A stretch of DNA of 64,000 nucleotides from Vibrio sp. (GTDB lineage: Bacteria > Pseudomonadota > Gammaproteobacteria > Enterobacterales > Vibrionaceae), in NCBI GenBank assembly GCA_028131545.1, contig JAOICL010000003.1, positions 62,001 through 126,000 on the forward strand. Direction: 5' to 3'. Shown piece by piece: positions 9,028 through 20,105 of this stretch; the first letter of the stretch is position 1; each line of letters opens with the position of its first letter. The translations under genes and the position numbers were made by a program. Under the pieces are notes generated by a model. That model saw only the letters and a program-made list of their open reading frames with translations. It searched no databases and was not told the DNA's origin.

Positions 9028-10149
9028 TTATGTCGCTTTTGAAAATGCGGCTCGATGCGTATGTATTGACATTAATATACCAAAACCCGCCATCAGTGTA
9101 AGCATGGATGTACCACCATAGCTAATTAAAGGTAATGGAACACCCACAACAGGTAGTATACCGCTGACCATGCCGATGTTAACAAAAATATAAACAAAAA
9201 AGCTTAATACAATACTGCCAGCCATCATTCGACCAAAAGCGGTTTGAGCTTGACTCGCAAGGTATAGCCCTCTGCCGATAATGAATAAATACAACGCTAA
9301 TAGAGCAATGATTCCAATAAGTCCCCACTCTTCACCTATCACCGCGAAAATGAAGTCGGTATGTCTTTCAGGAAGAAATTCCAATTGTGATTGAGTGCCT
9401 TGTAACCAGCCTTTACCTTGAATACCACCCGAACCAATCGCAATTTTACTTTGGATAATATGGTACCCAGCGCCTAACGGATCGGATTCAGGGTCGAAAA
9501 GCGTTCTTACTCTGACTTTTTGGTATTCATGCATTAAAAAGAACCACAAAATAGGAATAAATGCACTGAGAGCAATAGCGGCAGCCCCGATGATCTTCCA
9601 ACTGATCCCAGCTAAGAATATAACGAAAATACCCGACGCCGCAATTAAGATGGATGTGCCTAAATCAGGTTGTTTTGCGATTAAAATGGTTGGCACAAAT
9701 ACCAAGACCAAAGAAATTGTTAATGTTACAAAAGTCGGTGGCAAAGGTTTTTGACCGATATAGCGAGCCACCATAAGAGGGACGGCTAGTTTTAATAATT
9801 CAGAAGGTTGAAATCGGACAAAGCCTAAATTGAGCCATCGTTGTGCTCCCTTTGAAGTTTCACCAAAAAATAAGACTCCAAAGAGTAAGATAACGCCTCC
9901 GATGAAAAGCATAGGAGCTAATGCTTCATAGGTTCTAGGGGATATTTGAGCAAGCGCTAGCATAACGAAGAGAGAGAGCCCAACGCGCACCACTTGCCTT
10001 TCCATCATGGCATCACTTTGACCACTGGCACTAAACATGATCACTAGACCAAAACCAATCAGTGCTAATAGCCCGAGTAATAGAGGCATATCGATATGGA
10101 AGCGTTCAAAATAAGCGCGACTTTTCCCTGTTGTTGGATCGAAAGCCAT
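9028..10149 (-). CDS. rodA: Rod-shape SEDS peptidoglycan polymerase RodA
   Basis: A multi-pass inner-membrane SEDS glycosyltransferase that polymerises lipid II during cell elongation together with PBP2. It has 373 residues with about ten hydrophobic helices. Family signatures are '[25 protein letters not shown]', 'KQPDLGTS' (catalytic Asp loop region) and the C-terminal '[25 protein letters not shown]'. The start overlaps the mrdA stop by one base (TAATG), so it is translationally coupled to its partner. Confidence 0.97.
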   Translation of the reverse strand: MAFDPTTGKSRAYFERFHIDMPLLLGLLALIGFGLVIMFSASGQSDAMMERQVVRVGLSLFVMLALAQISPRTYEALAPMLFIGGVILLFGVLFFGETSKGAQRWLNLGFVRFQPSELLKLAVPLMVARYIGQKPLPPTFVTLTISLVLVFVPTILIAKQPDLGTSILIAASGIFVIFLAGISWKIIGAAAIALSAFIPILWFFLMHEYQKVRVRTLFDPESDPLGAGYHIIQSKIAIGSGGIQGKGWLQGTQSQLEFLPERHTDFIFAVIGEEWGLIGIIALLALYLFIIGRGLYLASQAQTAFGRMMAGSIVLSFFVYIFVNIGMVSGILPVVGVPLPLISYGGTSMLTLMAGFGILMSIHTHRAAFSKAT

Positions 10150-12050
10150 TACTGCTTGTCCTTATTATTTTCTTCAAGAGCATTTTCTCCAAGTACTACC
10201 CAGTCGAATATTTTACGAACGACAGGAGCAGCATTGGTCGAGCCACCGCCAGCATTTTCTAATACAACTGTTGCAACTACTTTGGGATCGTTGACCGGGG
10301 CAAAACCGGTAAATAAAGCATGATCCCTTAGGTGTTCTGCAACCTCATCGGCATTATATTCTTCATCTTCAGCTAAACCAAAAACTTGAGCAGTACCTGA
10401 TTTACCGGCACTTTGATAGGGCATATTATAAAAGGCGGCTCTTGCTGTGCCTTTTTTACCATGATTTACTCGGCGCATACCTTCTATTGCGATCTTCCAA
10501 TAACGCTCTTGGACACCCGTGATAGGAGGGTAAGATGTTGGCATTTCCAATACTTGATCCTTAAAGGAATCCCCTTTTTTCAACGTGGAACGCAATAGGT
10601 GAGGAGCGGTCACTTCACCATGATGTATTAAAACAGACGTTGCCTTTGTTATTTGCATCGGAGTGGCTGTCCAGTAGCCTTGTCCGATTCCAACAGGGAT
10701 CGTATCGCCTTGATACCAGGGTTGGCGATATTTCAAACGTTTCCAGTCCCGAGTAGGCATATTGGCACGGCTTTCTTCATGAATATCGATGCCGGTGTGG
10801 TCACCGAATCCAAACTTCATCATCCATGTAGAAAGGCGATCAATTCCCATATCATAAGATACTTGATAGAAGAAAGTATCAACGGATTCCTCGATAGATT
10901 TGGTTATATTGACTCGACCATGCCCCCACTTTTTCCAATCTCTAAAAGGTTTCGTTTTTGAGTTAGGAATACGCCAATAACCCGGATCATTACGTGTGGT
11001 CGCTGGTGTAATAATGCCTTCTTGAAGCGCAGAAGTAGCGATAAAAGGTTTTACCGTCGATGCTGGCGGATAGATACCAAGAGTCGCTCGGTTGACTAAG
11101 GGTCTTTTTTTATTATGAAGCAGCGCTCGATACGCTTTTCCAGATATACCATGAACAAAAGCATTTGGGTCATAGCTAGGACTAGATACCATAGCCAAGA
11201 TGCCGTTATCTTCTGGGTCGAGAACGACCGCGCTGCCACGGCGTCCATCAAGTAAATCATGAACGTAACGTTGTAAATTAATATCAATATTGAGGATGAT
11301 GTCTTTTCCTGGAATCGGAGGGACGTATTTTAATGTTTTTACGACACGGCCTCGACTATTCACTTCGACTTCTTGATAGCCAGCGATACCGTGCAGTGTT
11401 TCCTCATAAAAGCGCTCAATACCGAGTTTCCCTATGTCTCTGGTGGCTTGGTAATTGGCTTCTTTACCTTCTCGAATTAATCGTTGTACATCTCGGTCAT
11501 TTATTTTTGATACATAGCCCATTACATGAGTCAGTATATTACCATAGGGATAATAACGCTTGAGCTGACCGTTAACGGAAACACCAGGATAGCGGTGTTG
11601 AATCGCTGAGAATTGAGCGACTTGCTTTTCAGTTAACTGGGTTAATAAAGAGATCGGTTTAAATCGACGATTCCTGCGGCGTTCTTTTTTAAAGCGCGCA
11701 ATATCATCGTTATCAATAGGAAGGAAAGTTTGAAGATCAGCAATGGTTTTATCGATATTATGTGTTTTCTCAGGGATAACATCCAATGTAAAAACAGGCC
11801 TGTTTTCAGCTAATAACAGGCCATTTCGGTCATAAATAAGACCTCGATTAGGTGCTATAGGTACGATTTTAATCCGATTGTCATTGGAACGAGTTTGATA
11901 ATCTTGAAACTGATTGACTTGGATATTATAAAGATTCGCAACAAGCATACCCATTAATGCGATGATCCCCATGAAGGCAACAATCGCACGATGCTTAAAT
12001 AACCGGCTTTCTTCCTTGTGATCACGTATCTTGGTACGTCGATATAGCAT
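10149..12050 (-). CDS. mrdA: Penicillin-binding protein 2 (elongasome transpeptidase)
   Basis: An inner-membrane class B PBP that cross-links new peptidoglycan in the elongasome with RodA. It has 633 residues like E. coli PBP2. An N-terminal transmembrane helix lies at about 24-44. The pedestal domain holds '[12 protein letters not shown]'. The transpeptidase motifs are 'STVK' (catalytic Ser) in '[12 protein letters not shown]', 'SVD' in 'ESVDTFFYQ' (E. coli has SSD) and 'KSGTAQ'. The short gap region upstream separates it from rlmH. It begins the mrdA-rodA pair. Confidence 0.98.
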   Translation of the reverse strand: MLYRRTKIRDHKEESRLFKHRAIVAFMGIIALMGMLVANLYNIQVNQFQDYQTRSNDNRIKIVPIAPNRGLIYDRNGLLLAENRPVFTLDVIPEKTHNIDKTIADLQTFLPIDNDDIARFKKERRRNRRFKPISLLTQLTEKQVAQFSAIQHRYPGVSVNGQLKRYYPYGNILTHVMGYVSKINDRDVQRLIREGKEANYQATRDIGKLGIERFYEETLHGIAGYQEVEVNSRGRVVKTLKYVPPIPGKDIILNIDINLQRYVHDLLDGRRGSAVVLDPEDNGILAMVSSPSYDPNAFVHGISGKAYRALLHNKKRPLVNRATLGIYPPASTVKPFIATSALQEGIITPATTRNDPGYWRIPNSKTKPFRDWKKWGHGRVNITKSIEESVDTFFYQVSYDMGIDRLSTWMMKFGFGDHTGIDIHEESRANMPTRDWKRLKYRQPWYQGDTIPVGIGQGYWTATPMQITKATSVLIHHGEVTAPHLLRSTLKKGDSFKDQVLEMPTSYPPITGVQERYWKIAIEGMRRVNHGKKGTARAAFYNMPYQSAGKSGTAQVFGLAEDEEYNADEVAEHLRDHALFTGFAPVNDPKVVATVVLENAGGGSTNAAPVVRKIFDWVVLGENALEENNKDKQ

Positions 12051-12172
12051 TAGCGTCCTATCTCTTATCCATAGTAATTAGGTGTGTGTTGAATGGCTTA
12101 AATTAACGAAATTTACCGTGTTCCGCAATCGTTCATTGCCCTTGTGGTAAATGTTATCCATCGTTCACTTTC

Positions 12173-12216
12173 TCTATAGTTTACTTTATCTGTAGTTTAT
12201 TTTATCTATAGCTAAC
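12173..12216. repeat. Degenerate 16-bp tandem repeat upstream of mrdA
   Basis: The units TCTATAGTTTACTTTA and TCTGTAGTTTATTTTA are followed by a partial third copy, in the rlmH-mrdA spacer. It is one of several such arrays in the window. Confidence 0.75.
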
Positions 12217-12298
12217 TAGCCTTATGATCACAACGCCGTTATCGAAGTTGATTTGTCTACATCTTTATAATATTAAAATGCTCTAATAATAGTAATCT

Positions 12299-12769
12299 TT
12301 ATTCTCTATGATAAGGGTGGTTAGCTGTAATGCTCCATGCTCGGTAGAGACTTTCAGCCATAATGACCCGCACTAAAGGATGAGGCAATGTTAAAGGAGA
12401 TAAAGACCAGCTTTGATCGGCGGCGGCTTTGCATGCTGGAGCGAGGCCTTCAGGGCCACCAATGAGTATGCAAACATCCCGAGCATCCATTTTCCAAGCT
12501 TCTAGCTGTTCGGCTAGTTGAGGCGTATCCCATCGTTTCCCTGGGATATCTAAAGTCACAATACGACTTCCCTTGGGTATGGAAGACAACATGGCTTCAC
12601 CTTCTTTTTGCAATATCCGCGCTATATCTGCATTTTTACCTCGTTTACCTGCCGGAATTTCAATGAGATCAAGAGGCATATCATTTGGAAAGCGTCGTTT
12701 ATATTCTTGGAAGCCAGTTTCTACCCACTTTGGCATTTTTGTTCCAACAGCAATTAAAGTGATTTTCAT
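12299..12769 (-). CDS. rlmH: 23S rRNA pseudouridine-1915 N3-methyltransferase
   Basis: A SPOUT methyltransferase that methylates pseudouridine 1915 in helix 69 of 23S rRNA on the assembled ribosome. It has 156 residues (E. coli 155). The SAM-binding knot shows '[14 protein letters not shown]', and the C-terminus '[16 protein letters not shown]' is the family ending, with the Tyr-His residues used in binding. It lies downstream of rsfS as in E. coli; both act on the large ribosomal subunit. Confidence 0.97.
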   Translation of the reverse strand: MKITLIAVGTKMPKWVETGFQEYKRRFPNDMPLDLIEIPAGKRGKNADIARILQKEGEAMLSSIPKGSRIVTLDIPGKRWDTPQLAEQLEAWKMDARDVCILIGGPEGLAPACKAAADQSWSLSPLTLPHPLVRVIMAESLYRAWSITANHPYHRE

Positions 12770-12813
12770 TGTTTACTCGTTACTTTTATAATAAAAACAG
12801 AAGTATATGAACT

Positions 12814-13146
12814 CTAAGCCCATAGTTTTTCTAGTTGATATAACTCTCGGTGTTGTTCTTGTAAGACGTGTAACATTGTGGTGCCGAGATCAAGCACAAT
12901 CCATTCACCTTCTACTTCTCCATCAAGACCAAGAGGGTCATGCCCGATTAATTTAGATTCTTTGGCGACATGATCGGCAATGGAAGCAACATGTCGTTTG
13001 GATGTACCAGTGCAAACCACCATAAAGTCAGTCACGCTTGATTTACCTTGGACATCTAAGGTAACAAGATCAACCGCTTTCATGTCATCGGCTTTATCTG
13101 CGATAAAGTCGCGTAATGATTCTTTTGATAGACGTTCTTTTTGCAT
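12814..13146 (-). CDS. rsfS: Ribosome silencing factor RsfS
   Basis: Binds ribosomal protein uL14 and blocks subunit joining when nutrients are scarce. The domain is complete: 'LDVQGKSSVTDFMVVCTGTS', 'HVASIADHV', 'EWIVLDLGTTMLHVLQEQHRELYQLEKLWA'. The ORF in the track (start 13284) would overlap holA by about 80 bases. The ATG at 13146 (MQKERLS, with GGA upstream) gives 110 residues, close to the usual 105; the ATG at 13158 is the alternative. Normally nadD lies between this gene and holA, but here it does not. Confidence 0.95.
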   Translation of the reverse strand: MQKERLSKESLRDFIADKADDMKAVDLVTLDVQGKSSVTDFMVVCTGTSKRHVASIADHVAKESKLIGHDPLGLDGEVEGEWIVLDLGTTMLHVLQEQHRELYQLEKLWA

Positions 13147-13205
13147 TATTGTATCCATAGCTATAAAGGGAAATAAATTACAGTAAAGGGAATCAACTCT
13201 GATTT

Positions 13206-14273
13206 TTAGAGGTACTCTAAAGTGATCTTGGAGGTGATCTCTGGGTGGCAAATGGATATCGTCATTTGCCTTAAGACATCCCATATTGAGATGTTTGAAG
13301 TCATCACGTCAAGATTATTGGTATCAAGATAACTTGCTTTACTTTCGTATTCAGCTTGAACCAGTAAACGAAGAATTCGTTTCAATGATCCCGCTGATAA
13401 TCTTTGTACTGCATTGGTATATAAAGGAACTTTATTTTGCCACACTCGGTATTGTGATAACACTTGATTAAGTGGCAGAGTACTTGCTTCACGTTGAATC
13501 TTACTGATTAATAGAAGCTCTTTTTGTAGACTTCTCAATAAAATATTTGGCTCAATGCTGTCTTTTTCTAATTGGTCTAATATTTTCAAACAACGTTTGT
13601 TATCACCTTTCAGTAAGCTGTCAATCCAATTAAATACCGAATAATGAGCATGCTGTGTGAGTACTTCTTGAACCTGTTCAAGAGAGACGGTAGTTGATTT
13701 GTACAATAGGGCCAGTTTAACCAAACTTTGCTCTAAAGCCGTTAGGTTGCCTTCATACCATTCCGCTAAACATTGCACACTTTGAGGGTGTAAAGACAGT
13801 GAATGTCGATGAGATCGAGCTTTAATATACTGTGGTAAACGGCGTTTGTCAGGTGTAAGGCAATTGACATAAACACCAGTGCCTTCTAATGCTTTAAACC
13901 ACTTGGTATTTTCTTGAGCTTTAGTGAGTTTTTTTCCAGAAATAATGAGGTAGGTATCCTCATTAAATAGGGGGATCAATTTAATTAAATTCGCTGTTAT
14001 CGTTGCGTTGGTTCCACTTTCAGGAAGTGTTAATTCAATGAGTTTTTGATTGGAAAATAAGCCAATTTCTTGAAATAGGCCAAAAATATCATCCCAATTA
14101 AAATGTGCATCAATCGAAAATTTATAATGCTCATCGACTCCTGAAGATTCAAAGGCCACTTTTAATGTTTTTATTGATTCTTGTATTAGAAAGGGCTCAC
14201 TACCAAAGATTAAGTACAGAGGAGATAGGTTACTCTGTACTTGTTTCTCTAAGCCATCAGCAAAAATACGCAT
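13206..14273 (-). CDS. holA: DNA polymerase III delta subunit
   Basis: The clamp-loader 'wrench' subunit that opens the beta sliding clamp. It has 355 residues (E. coli 343). Features are the N-terminal 'LSPLYLIFGSEPFLIQESI', the AAA+-like fold without a working nucleotide site, and the C-terminal collar with 'LEKDSIEPNILLRSLQKEL' and 'RLSAGSLKRILRLLVQAE'. The start lies 8 bases past the lptE stop. The 3' end runs into a 59-base spacer before rsfS where nadD would be expected. Confidence 0.95.
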   Translation of the reverse strand: MRIFADGLEKQVQSNLSPLYLIFGSEPFLIQESIKTLKVAFESSGVDEHYKFSIDAHFNWDDIFGLFQEIGLFSNQKLIELTLPESGTNATITANLIKLIPLFNEDTYLIISGKKLTKAQENTKWFKALEGTGVYVNCLTPDKRRLPQYIKARSHRHSLSLHPQSVQCLAEWYEGNLTALEQSLVKLALLYKSTTVSLEQVQEVLTQHAHYSVFNWIDSLLKGDNKRCLKILDQLEKDSIEPNILLRSLQKELLLISKIQREASTLPLNQVLSQYRVWQNKVPLYTNAVQRLSAGSLKRILRLLVQAEYESKASYLDTNNLDVMTSNISIWDVLRQMTISICHPEITSKITLEYL

Positions 14274-14281
14274 GAATGCCG

Positions 14282-14983
14282 CTACTCTTTGTTATCTGTT
14301 GAGTCAGTTTCTGTTTGCGGCACACTTTCTTGCTCTTGCTCGATTAGCTCTGGAGTCTGACCATTTTGAGGAACATTATCACTAGAGTAGGTTTCAACAT
14401 CATATTGTAAGTCACTTTGACTTGGGTGTGTTGGATCCACATCGCTACGTTGCTCTAGTTCACCATCAATTAAGTCGTTTTGAAGTCGAGCAAGTTGGCG
14501 AATAATTTGTGTTGCAGCCAATTTACGCATTTCATCTTCAATCATGCTTAATTCAACGGATTTTGCGAGTGCAGCAAGAGGATTTTCTAGGTAACTGCGC
14601 GTGACGCTAGTGGTAAACGTTCTGGCCCCTTTATTGGGCACAGTGACACTATAACTTGTACGGAATGTGATTTCTTTTTCAGCCGCCCTAGATGTTTGAT
14701 ACAGAGAGAGAGTACGAGTGGTAATACTTTCATTTCTTAGGTGTAAATTAGCGACATCTTCACCTTCTCCGACTTGAACAAGTTCCACTTTATTGAGAGT
14801 CAGCTGGCTTTTTACAAAACGAGTAAATAGGCTGTATTCGTCGTAGCTGGTTAAGGATATTTTGTTCAGTTCTTCGGGAATATCATAATCACCACGTAAA
14901 TGGAATCCACATCCGCTCAGGGTTAAGCTTAATAAAATCGATAATAGAACGGTAACATTGAAGGAAGAAGGGAGTGAAGGCAT
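14282..14983 (-). CDS. lptE: LPS-assembly lipoprotein LptE
   Basis: The outer-membrane lipoprotein that plugs the LptD barrel and helps deliver LPS to the cell surface. Lipobox LSGC places the lipidated Cys at 25, and 'CGFHLRGDYDIPEEL' is the classic LptE start. The length is 233 residues, longer than E. coli (193), because of an acidic Gln/Glu/Ser-rich tail after about residue 175. It lies 8 bases before holA. It is separated from leuS by 221 bases with a hairpin terminator, so it is probably transcribed separately from leuS. Confidence 0.94.
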   Translation of the reverse strand: MPSLPSSFNVTVLLSILLSLTLSGCGFHLRGDYDIPEELNKISLTSYDEYSLFTRFVKSQLTLNKVELVQVGEGEDVANLHLRNESITTRTLSLYQTSRAAEKEITFRTSYSVTVPNKGARTFTTSVTRSYLENPLAALAKSVELSMIEDEMRKLAATQIIRQLARLQNDLIDGELEQRSDVDPTHPSQSDLQYDVETYSSDNVPQNGQTPELIEQEQESVPQTETDSTDNKE

Positions 14984-15111
14984 TCTGTGTCTTATCTCTT
15001 GATTAGGTCAATATTTATCTGAGTATTTTAAATGGAATCTGTCATTGATTCGAACAAAACACTGAGATAAATAGTGAAACGCTGATGATAGGGTTAAGTC
15101 AGCAATAAATT

Positions 15112-15144
15112 AAGATAAGCAGGGGGGAACCCTGCTTATCTTTT
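15112..15144 (-). terminator. leuS terminator
   Basis: AAGATAAGCAGGG pairs perfectly with CCCTGCTTATCTT (13 bp) with a short loop. The minus-strand tail is TTAATTTATT. It lies about 60 bases after the leuS stop. A plus-strand TTTT is also present. Confidence 0.75.
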
Positions 15145-15204
15145 GAATACTTATTATTTTAGCCTTGAATGAAGCAGTACGCTCATTTAGGTGATGAATA
15201 AGTT

Positions 15205-17778
15205 TTAGTTAGCAACAATATTTAATAATTTGCCAGGAACGTAGATAACTTTACGAATGGTTTTACCCTCTGTAAATTTAACGACATTTTCATCGGCCAT
15301 GGCGATAGCTTCAACGGATTCTTTATCCGCATCTGCAGCGACAGTCAATTTAGCGCGAAGCTTACCGTTAATTTGAACTACGATAAGTTTTTCATCTTCA
15401 ACAAGCGCTTTTTCATCAAATGATGGCCATGTTGCGTTATCCATATCACTTTGACCTAATGCTGACCAAAGTTCAAAACAGATATGTGGAGTAATTGGAT
15501 AAAGCATAACAACAACGGCTTTGACCGCTTCATCAAGAATGGCTCTATCTTGCTCCGACTCTTGAGGTGCCTTCGTTAGCTTATTCATTAACTCCATGAT
15601 CGCCGCGATTGCCGTATTGAATGTTTGGCGTCGAGCAACATCATCAGTCACTTTGGCGATAGTTTTATGAACATCACGGCGCAGCGCTTTTTGATCGCCG
15701 TTAAGTGAAGCAACATCTAATGCTTCCACTTGGCCTTTACTCGTATGAGTGTTAACCAATTTCCAAATGCGTTTTAGGAAGCGATTCGCTCCTTCAACAC
15801 CCGACTCTTGCCATTCTAATGTCATATCAGCCGGTGAAGCGAACATCATGAATAAACGAACAGTGTCAGCACCGTACTTATCAACCATCTCTTGAGGGTC
15901 AATACCGTTATTCTTAGACTTAGACATTTTGATCATGCCAGAGTGTTCAACGTTACGACCTGTAGTATCAACAGCAGAAGTGATACGACCTTTACCATCA
16001 CGTTCGATAGTGACGTCAGTCGGTGCGATCCATTCTTTAGTCCCTTTATCATTGGCATGATAAAAAGCATCCGCTAATACCATACCTTGACATAGTAGCT
16101 GCTTGAATGGTTCATCAGAAGTAACGTAACCTGCATCACGGAGTAGTTTGTGGAAGAAACGCGAATACAATAAGTGCATACATGCGTGCTCGATACCACC
16201 CACATACTGATCGACAGGTAGCCAATAGTTTGCTTTTGCTGGATCAAGAATATCATCAGCTTGTGGAGAGCAGTAACGTGCATAATACCAAGACGACTCC
16301 ATAAAGGTATCGAAGGTGTCGGTCTCACGTAATGCTGGCTCACCGTTAAAGGTGGTCTTTGCCCATTCTTTATCAGCTTTGATTGGACTGGTTACCCCAT
16401 CCATCACAACATCTTCAGGAAGAATAACCGGTAATTGATCCGAAGAGACCGGATGAACTTCACCGTCTTCTGTTGTCACCATTGGAATTGGAGCACCCCA
16501 ATAACGTTGGCGCGATACACCCCAGTCACGTAGACGGAAGTTGACCGTTTTTTTACCTTTACCTTCGGCTTCTAATTTTGCTGCGATCGCATCAAATGCA
16601 TCTTGGAAAGCGAGACCATCAAATTCACCAGAATCAAAGAGTATACCTTTTTCAGTATAAGCCGCTTCAGAGATATCCAGTTCAGACTCATCTTCAGGTT
16701 TGATAACCGGAATAATATCGATGCCGTATTTAGTCGCAAATTCAAAGTCACGTTGATCGTGTGCTGGAACGGCCATTACCGCGCCAGTACCGTAATCCAT
16801 CAATACGAAGTTAGCGACGTACACTGGCACTTCACGACCATTCAATGGGTGAATCGCAGTTAGGCCTGTTGCCATGCCTTTCTTTTCCATTGTAGCCAGT
16901 TCAGCTTCAGCGACTTTGTTGTTTTTACATTCATCGATGAATGCCGCTAATTCCGGGTTGCTTTCAGCAGCAATCGTTGCAAGTGGGTGACCAGCAGCAA
17001 TACCAACATAAGTCACACCCATCAGAGTGTCAGGACGAGTGGTATACACTTCTAGATCTTGTTGGCCTTTCACTTGAAAAGACAGTTCAACACCTTCAGA
17101 ACGACCAATCCAGTTACGTTGCATGGTTTTAACCATGTCAGGCCAACCATCTAATTTATCAAGATCATCGAGTAGCTCTTGGGCATATTCGGTGATTTTA
17201 ATAAACCATTGCGGGATTTCTTTTTGTTCTACAGGGGTATCACAGCGCCAGCAAGCACCATCTTCTACCTGTTCGTTAGCAAGAACAGTTTGGTCATTTG
17301 GACACCAGTTAACAGAAGATGTTTTCTTGTAAACGAGCCCTTTTTCGTAAAGTTTAGTGAAAAACTCTTGTTCCCAGCGGTAATATTCTGGTGTGCAAGT
17401 GGCAAATTCACGACTCCAATCGTAACCAAAGCCTAATAGCTTAAGCTGGTTTTTCATGTACTCGATATTTTCGTATGTCCAAGGCGCAGGAGCGGTATTG
17501 TTTTTTACAGCCGCATTTTCAGCAGGTAGACCAAATGCATCCCAACCAATAGGTTGCATGACATTTTTGCCTTGTAGACGCTGGAAGCGAGAGACCACAT
17601 CACCGATCGTATAGTTACGAACGTGGCCCATGTGCAGGCGACCACTTGGGTATGGGAACATAGAAAGGCAGTAGAATTTTTCTTTGCTTGAATCTTCGGA
17701 AACAACGAACGTTTTGTTGTTGTCCCAGTATTGTTGAACATTCTTCTCAATGTCCTGATGATTATATTGCTCTTGCAT
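15205..17778 (-). CDS. leuS: Leucyl-tRNA synthetase
   Basis: A class I aminoacyl-tRNA synthetase charging tRNA-Leu. It has 857 residues (E. coli 860). The HIGH-type motif is in '[18 protein letters not shown]' near residue 50. The CP1 editing domain holds the T-rich '[15 protein letters not shown]' and '[14 protein letters not shown]'. '[11 protein letters not shown]' is the KMSKS loop. The anticodon-binding and C-terminal domains close the protein. It is divergent from ybeL across about 130 bases. Confidence 0.98.
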   Translation of the reverse strand: MQEQYNHQDIEKNVQQYWDNNKTFVVSEDSSKEKFYCLSMFPYPSGRLHMGHVRNYTIGDVVSRFQRLQGKNVMQPIGWDAFGLPAENAAVKNNTAPAPWTYENIEYMKNQLKLLGFGYDWSREFATCTPEYYRWEQEFFTKLYEKGLVYKKTSSVNWCPNDQTVLANEQVEDGACWRCDTPVEQKEIPQWFIKITEYAQELLDDLDKLDGWPDMVKTMQRNWIGRSEGVELSFQVKGQQDLEVYTTRPDTLMGVTYVGIAAGHPLATIAAESNPELAAFIDECKNNKVAEAELATMEKKGMATGLTAIHPLNGREVPVYVANFVLMDYGTGAVMAVPAHDQRDFEFATKYGIDIIPVIKPEDESELDISEAAYTEKGILFDSGEFDGLAFQDAFDAIAAKLEAEGKGKKTVNFRLRDWGVSRQRYWGAPIPMVTTEDGEVHPVSSDQLPVILPEDVVMDGVTSPIKADKEWAKTTFNGEPALRETDTFDTFMESSWYYARYCSPQADDILDPAKANYWLPVDQYVGGIEHACMHLLYSRFFHKLLRDAGYVTSDEPFKQLLCQGMVLADAFYHANDKGTKEWIAPTDVTIERDGKGRITSAVDTTGRNVEHSGMIKMSKSKNNGIDPQEMVDKYGADTVRLFMMFASPADMTLEWQESGVEGANRFLKRIWKLVNTHTSKGQVEALDVASLNGDQKALRRDVHKTIAKVTDDVARRQTFNTAIAAIMELMNKLTKAPQESEQDRAILDEAVKAVVVMLYPITPHICFELWSALGQSDMDNATWPSFDEKALVEDEKLIVVQINGKLRAKLTVAADADKESVEAIAMADENVVKFTEGKTIRKVIYVPGKLLNIVAN

Positions 17779-17909
17779 CGATGAGTATCCGTTTCGTGGA
17801 ATTCATAAAGATATCGTCATAGAATACCTAAAGGAGCTCTTGACAACAACTATTGATTGCCAAAGCATACTATTGATTTGTAAGAAGCCGTATCATCGGG
17901 GAGGGTAAT

Positions 17910-18392
17910 ATGTCTCAGCAACAAAAAACACCCAAACACAGCAGCTATGAGTTCATGGTAAAAGATGTCGTGGAAACGTTGCAACATACACCAGAAGAAC
18001 TGAAACATTCCTTAGATAAATCAGTTGAAGTCCTGCAAGCGGCGAGCGATATGACGAAGGATGAATTAGCACTTGTCGCGAGTTATGTAAAAGCGGATTT
18101 ATCGGTGTTTGCTAAAGAGCGGAACACTCTTTTAAATGCCCCTTTTTCGCTAATGATTAAGGAGTCAATGTGGCAAGCTTTACTTGATATTACCGATAAA
18201 ACCCAAGTTGAGTGGCAAGAGTTATTCATTGATTTTGAACATAATGGAGAATACAAAACCGGAGACATGGTTGGCTTAGGGGTATTGAGTTGCCAGCAGT
18301 GTACCCATGAAGTGACGTACCGTTACCCAGAGGTGGTACAACCTTGTATTGAATGTAATGGTCATGTGTTTTCACGTCGTCCGATAGAATAA
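17910..18392 (+). CDS. ybeL: YbeL/DUF1451 zinc-ribbon protein
   Basis: A 160-residue cytosolic protein of the DUF1451 family, function unknown. The N-terminal two-thirds is helical and acidic; the C-terminus has a zinc ribbon with paired motifs 'CQQC' and 'CIEC' about 18 residues apart. GGAGGG sits just upstream of the ATG. It is divergent from leuS, the same arrangement as E. coli leuS-ybeL. It marks the left border of the accessory island. Confidence 0.9.
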   Translation: MSQQQKTPKHSSYEFMVKDVVETLQHTPEELKHSLDKSVEVLQAASDMTKDELALVASYVKADLSVFAKERNTLLNAPFSLMIKESMWQALLDITDKTQVEWQELFIDFEHNGEYKTGDMVGLGVLSCQQCTHEVTYRYPEVVQPCIECNGHVFSRRPIE

Positions 18393-19154
18393 CTGTCGTT
18401 CAGCTAGTGAGCATACGATAAAACCTGTTCACTAGCTTGAACTTCTAAGGAGTATGTGAATAAATTGAAGAGATGAGACAATTTGAGTCCATTCTTCACA
18501 TACTTAACCGCAGTGCTTTCAGCATTGCTATGTTTCTCTAACTGAATAATCAATCCAAAACTGACCCCAGTTTACAAAGTGCTTTATTGTACTTGTCCTC
18601 ACCCGTTACGTTCTTTTCTATTGAACCATACCATTACTATTGTTTCTATCTACATGGGATCAGGTCGTCGGGCTTGTAAGAAGTTCAACCGATTTAGTCA
18701 ACAATGCCCACAGCTGTACATAAAAAAAGAATTAAGCCATTAATCTTTTGTTAAGTTTATCGCATTTTATTTTTAACTATTATTGTATGTATTTTTGGTT
18801 TTATACACTGCTTATCTTTGCGCGTTAAGGTTTTAATATGTCTTTTTTGTTTTATTTTGCGGTTTAATTGTAATTAATAACAATATATTAACGCAACTGA
18901 TAGTATTTGAATTTACATAACTTTACATATTATCTATCTAATATTTTAAGGTGTATGATTTAATATTTAAAGGTTTTATTGACAGTGATAAGCAATTGAG
19001 TTGTTATTTATCGTTATATGGTGACTTAAATTTGATAAGGGTTGATTATTCCTGTTTTTATTTAATATATTGTTGTTGATGAATACATGGTATTTTGGGA
19101 TTGGTAATATTTATAGTTTAGCACTAAGACTAGTATTGTAACAATAGGACTTGT
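18393..19154. other. 762-bp AT-rich spacer at the left edge of the island
   Basis: No convincing gene. It contains a 9-bp inverted repeat (AGCTAGTGA / TCACTAGCT, 18402-18437) that may end ybeL, and a perfect 10-bp inverted repeat (AGTATGTGAA / TTCACATACT, 18451-18504). It also holds a sequence at 18691-18708 resembling an IS5/IS903-type end. From about 18720 onward the composition becomes strongly AT-rich. Confidence 0.55.
18691..18708 (-). mobile_element. Possible IS5/IS903-type terminal inverted repeat remnant
   Basis: Read on the minus strand, GGCATTGTTGACTAAATC resembles the IS903-group end GGCTTTGTTGAATAAATC recalled from the family. No transposase ORF or partner end is visible, so it would be a scar. 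This is tentative. Confidence 0.35.
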
Positions 19155-19850
19155 ATGATTTTTAAAGTGTCACGTTATATGATGTTCTTTATGTGTTTGT
19201 TTTATTTTGAATATGCCATTTCACAATATGAATCAACATATTCTAATCAGGCTGATATATATATTGAAGGTGATGAACTGTATTATATAGGGGAAATTAG
19301 TGATGGGAGTGTTCTCCATACCTTAAGAATAATAGAACAGTCAGGTGATAATATTAAACGATTGTCTATAAATTCAGTAGGCGGGAGCATTGAAGGTGCC
19401 ATACATTTAGCATATTGGGTATATGAAAATAATATAGCCTTAACTGTTGATGAATTGTGCTTTTCATCTTGTGCTAATTATATCATACCCTCCTCACCTG
19501 ATGTCTATATTAAAAAGAATTCGATTGTTGGTTGGCATGGAGGAGCTACCTATAATAAACATTTAAATGTAGGTGTTATGGATGATGCTAAAAAAGAATA
19601 TTGGGATTATTTATCAGATAAAGAAAGGATATTTTTCGATGAAATAGGAGTGGATATAAAAATAACAGGGTATCCAACTATTGAAAGTCAAATGGATTGC
19701 ATGGTAAATAACCGTTACTTTGGTTGGTATTACAGTGAAATCCATTTAAAATCTATGGGTTTGAGAGATATAACATATGAAGGTGGTATATCAAATGAAT
19801 TTAATCATAATGGTCATATTATGAGGCTGTGCCTTTTTTCTCCTAAATGA
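19155..19850 (+). CDS. Exported ClpP/crotonase-fold protein (COG3904-like), paralogue 1
   Basis: 231 residues with a cleavable-looking signal peptide (hydrophobic 9-21, cleavage near 'AIS-Q'), so probably periplasmic or secreted. The core matches the COG3904 periplasmic ClpP-like pattern: 'SVGGSIEGAIHLA' (Gly-Gly-Ser oxyanion-hole loop, 76-78), 'CFSSCANYI' (candidate catalytic Ser104) and 'GWHGG' (candidate His128). An 'IKITGYP' segment and a final Cys-containing tail follow. It is a close relative of the gene at 20106. Whether it is a working protease is unknown. Codon use is far more AT-rich than the flanking core genes, which suggests transfer. Confidence 0.7.
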   Translation: MIFKVSRYMMFFMCLFYFEYAISQYESTYSNQADIYIEGDELYYIGEISDGSVLHTLRIIEQSGDNIKRLSINSVGGSIEGAIHLAYWVYENNIALTVDELCFSSCANYIIPSSPDVYIKKNSIVGWHGGATYNKHLNVGVMDDAKKEYWDYLSDKERIFFDEIGVDIKITGYPTIESQMDCMVNNRYFGWYYSEIHLKSMGLRDITYEGGISNEFNHNGHIMRLCLFSPK

Positions 19851-19910
19851 AAAAATAGGACATTCATTGATTTTAATACCAATCGTATTACCCGATTATA
19901 ACGTTTAATT

Positions 19911-20024
19911 ATGGTCACAGTACTCTTTTACTGTAAATTTAAAAGGGTTGATGGTGGTAAGGGAAGCTCTGGTGGTGATAAAAAAGATAGTGAAAGTGGA
20001 GATAATGGAGGTCGCTATTATTAG
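19911..20024 (+). CDS. Possible 37-residue Gly/Asp-rich ORF or gene remnant
   Basis: An ATG at 19911 opens a frame to TAG at 20024 ending in a Gly/Ser/Asp/Lys-rich tail ('DGGKGSSGGDKKDSESG'). It lies between the two ClpP-like paralogues. No ribosome site is obvious. It could be the scrap of a larger lost gene. I do not recognise it. Confidence 0.25.
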   Translation: MVTVLFYCKFKRVDGGKGSSGGDKKDSESGDNGGRYY

Positions 20025-20105
20025 GGTGCCTTTGAAATTTATGAATAGGTCTAATAATGTCAGTATAGACATGGAGATATTATTGTTTATTTAAGGTGCG
20101 GTTAT

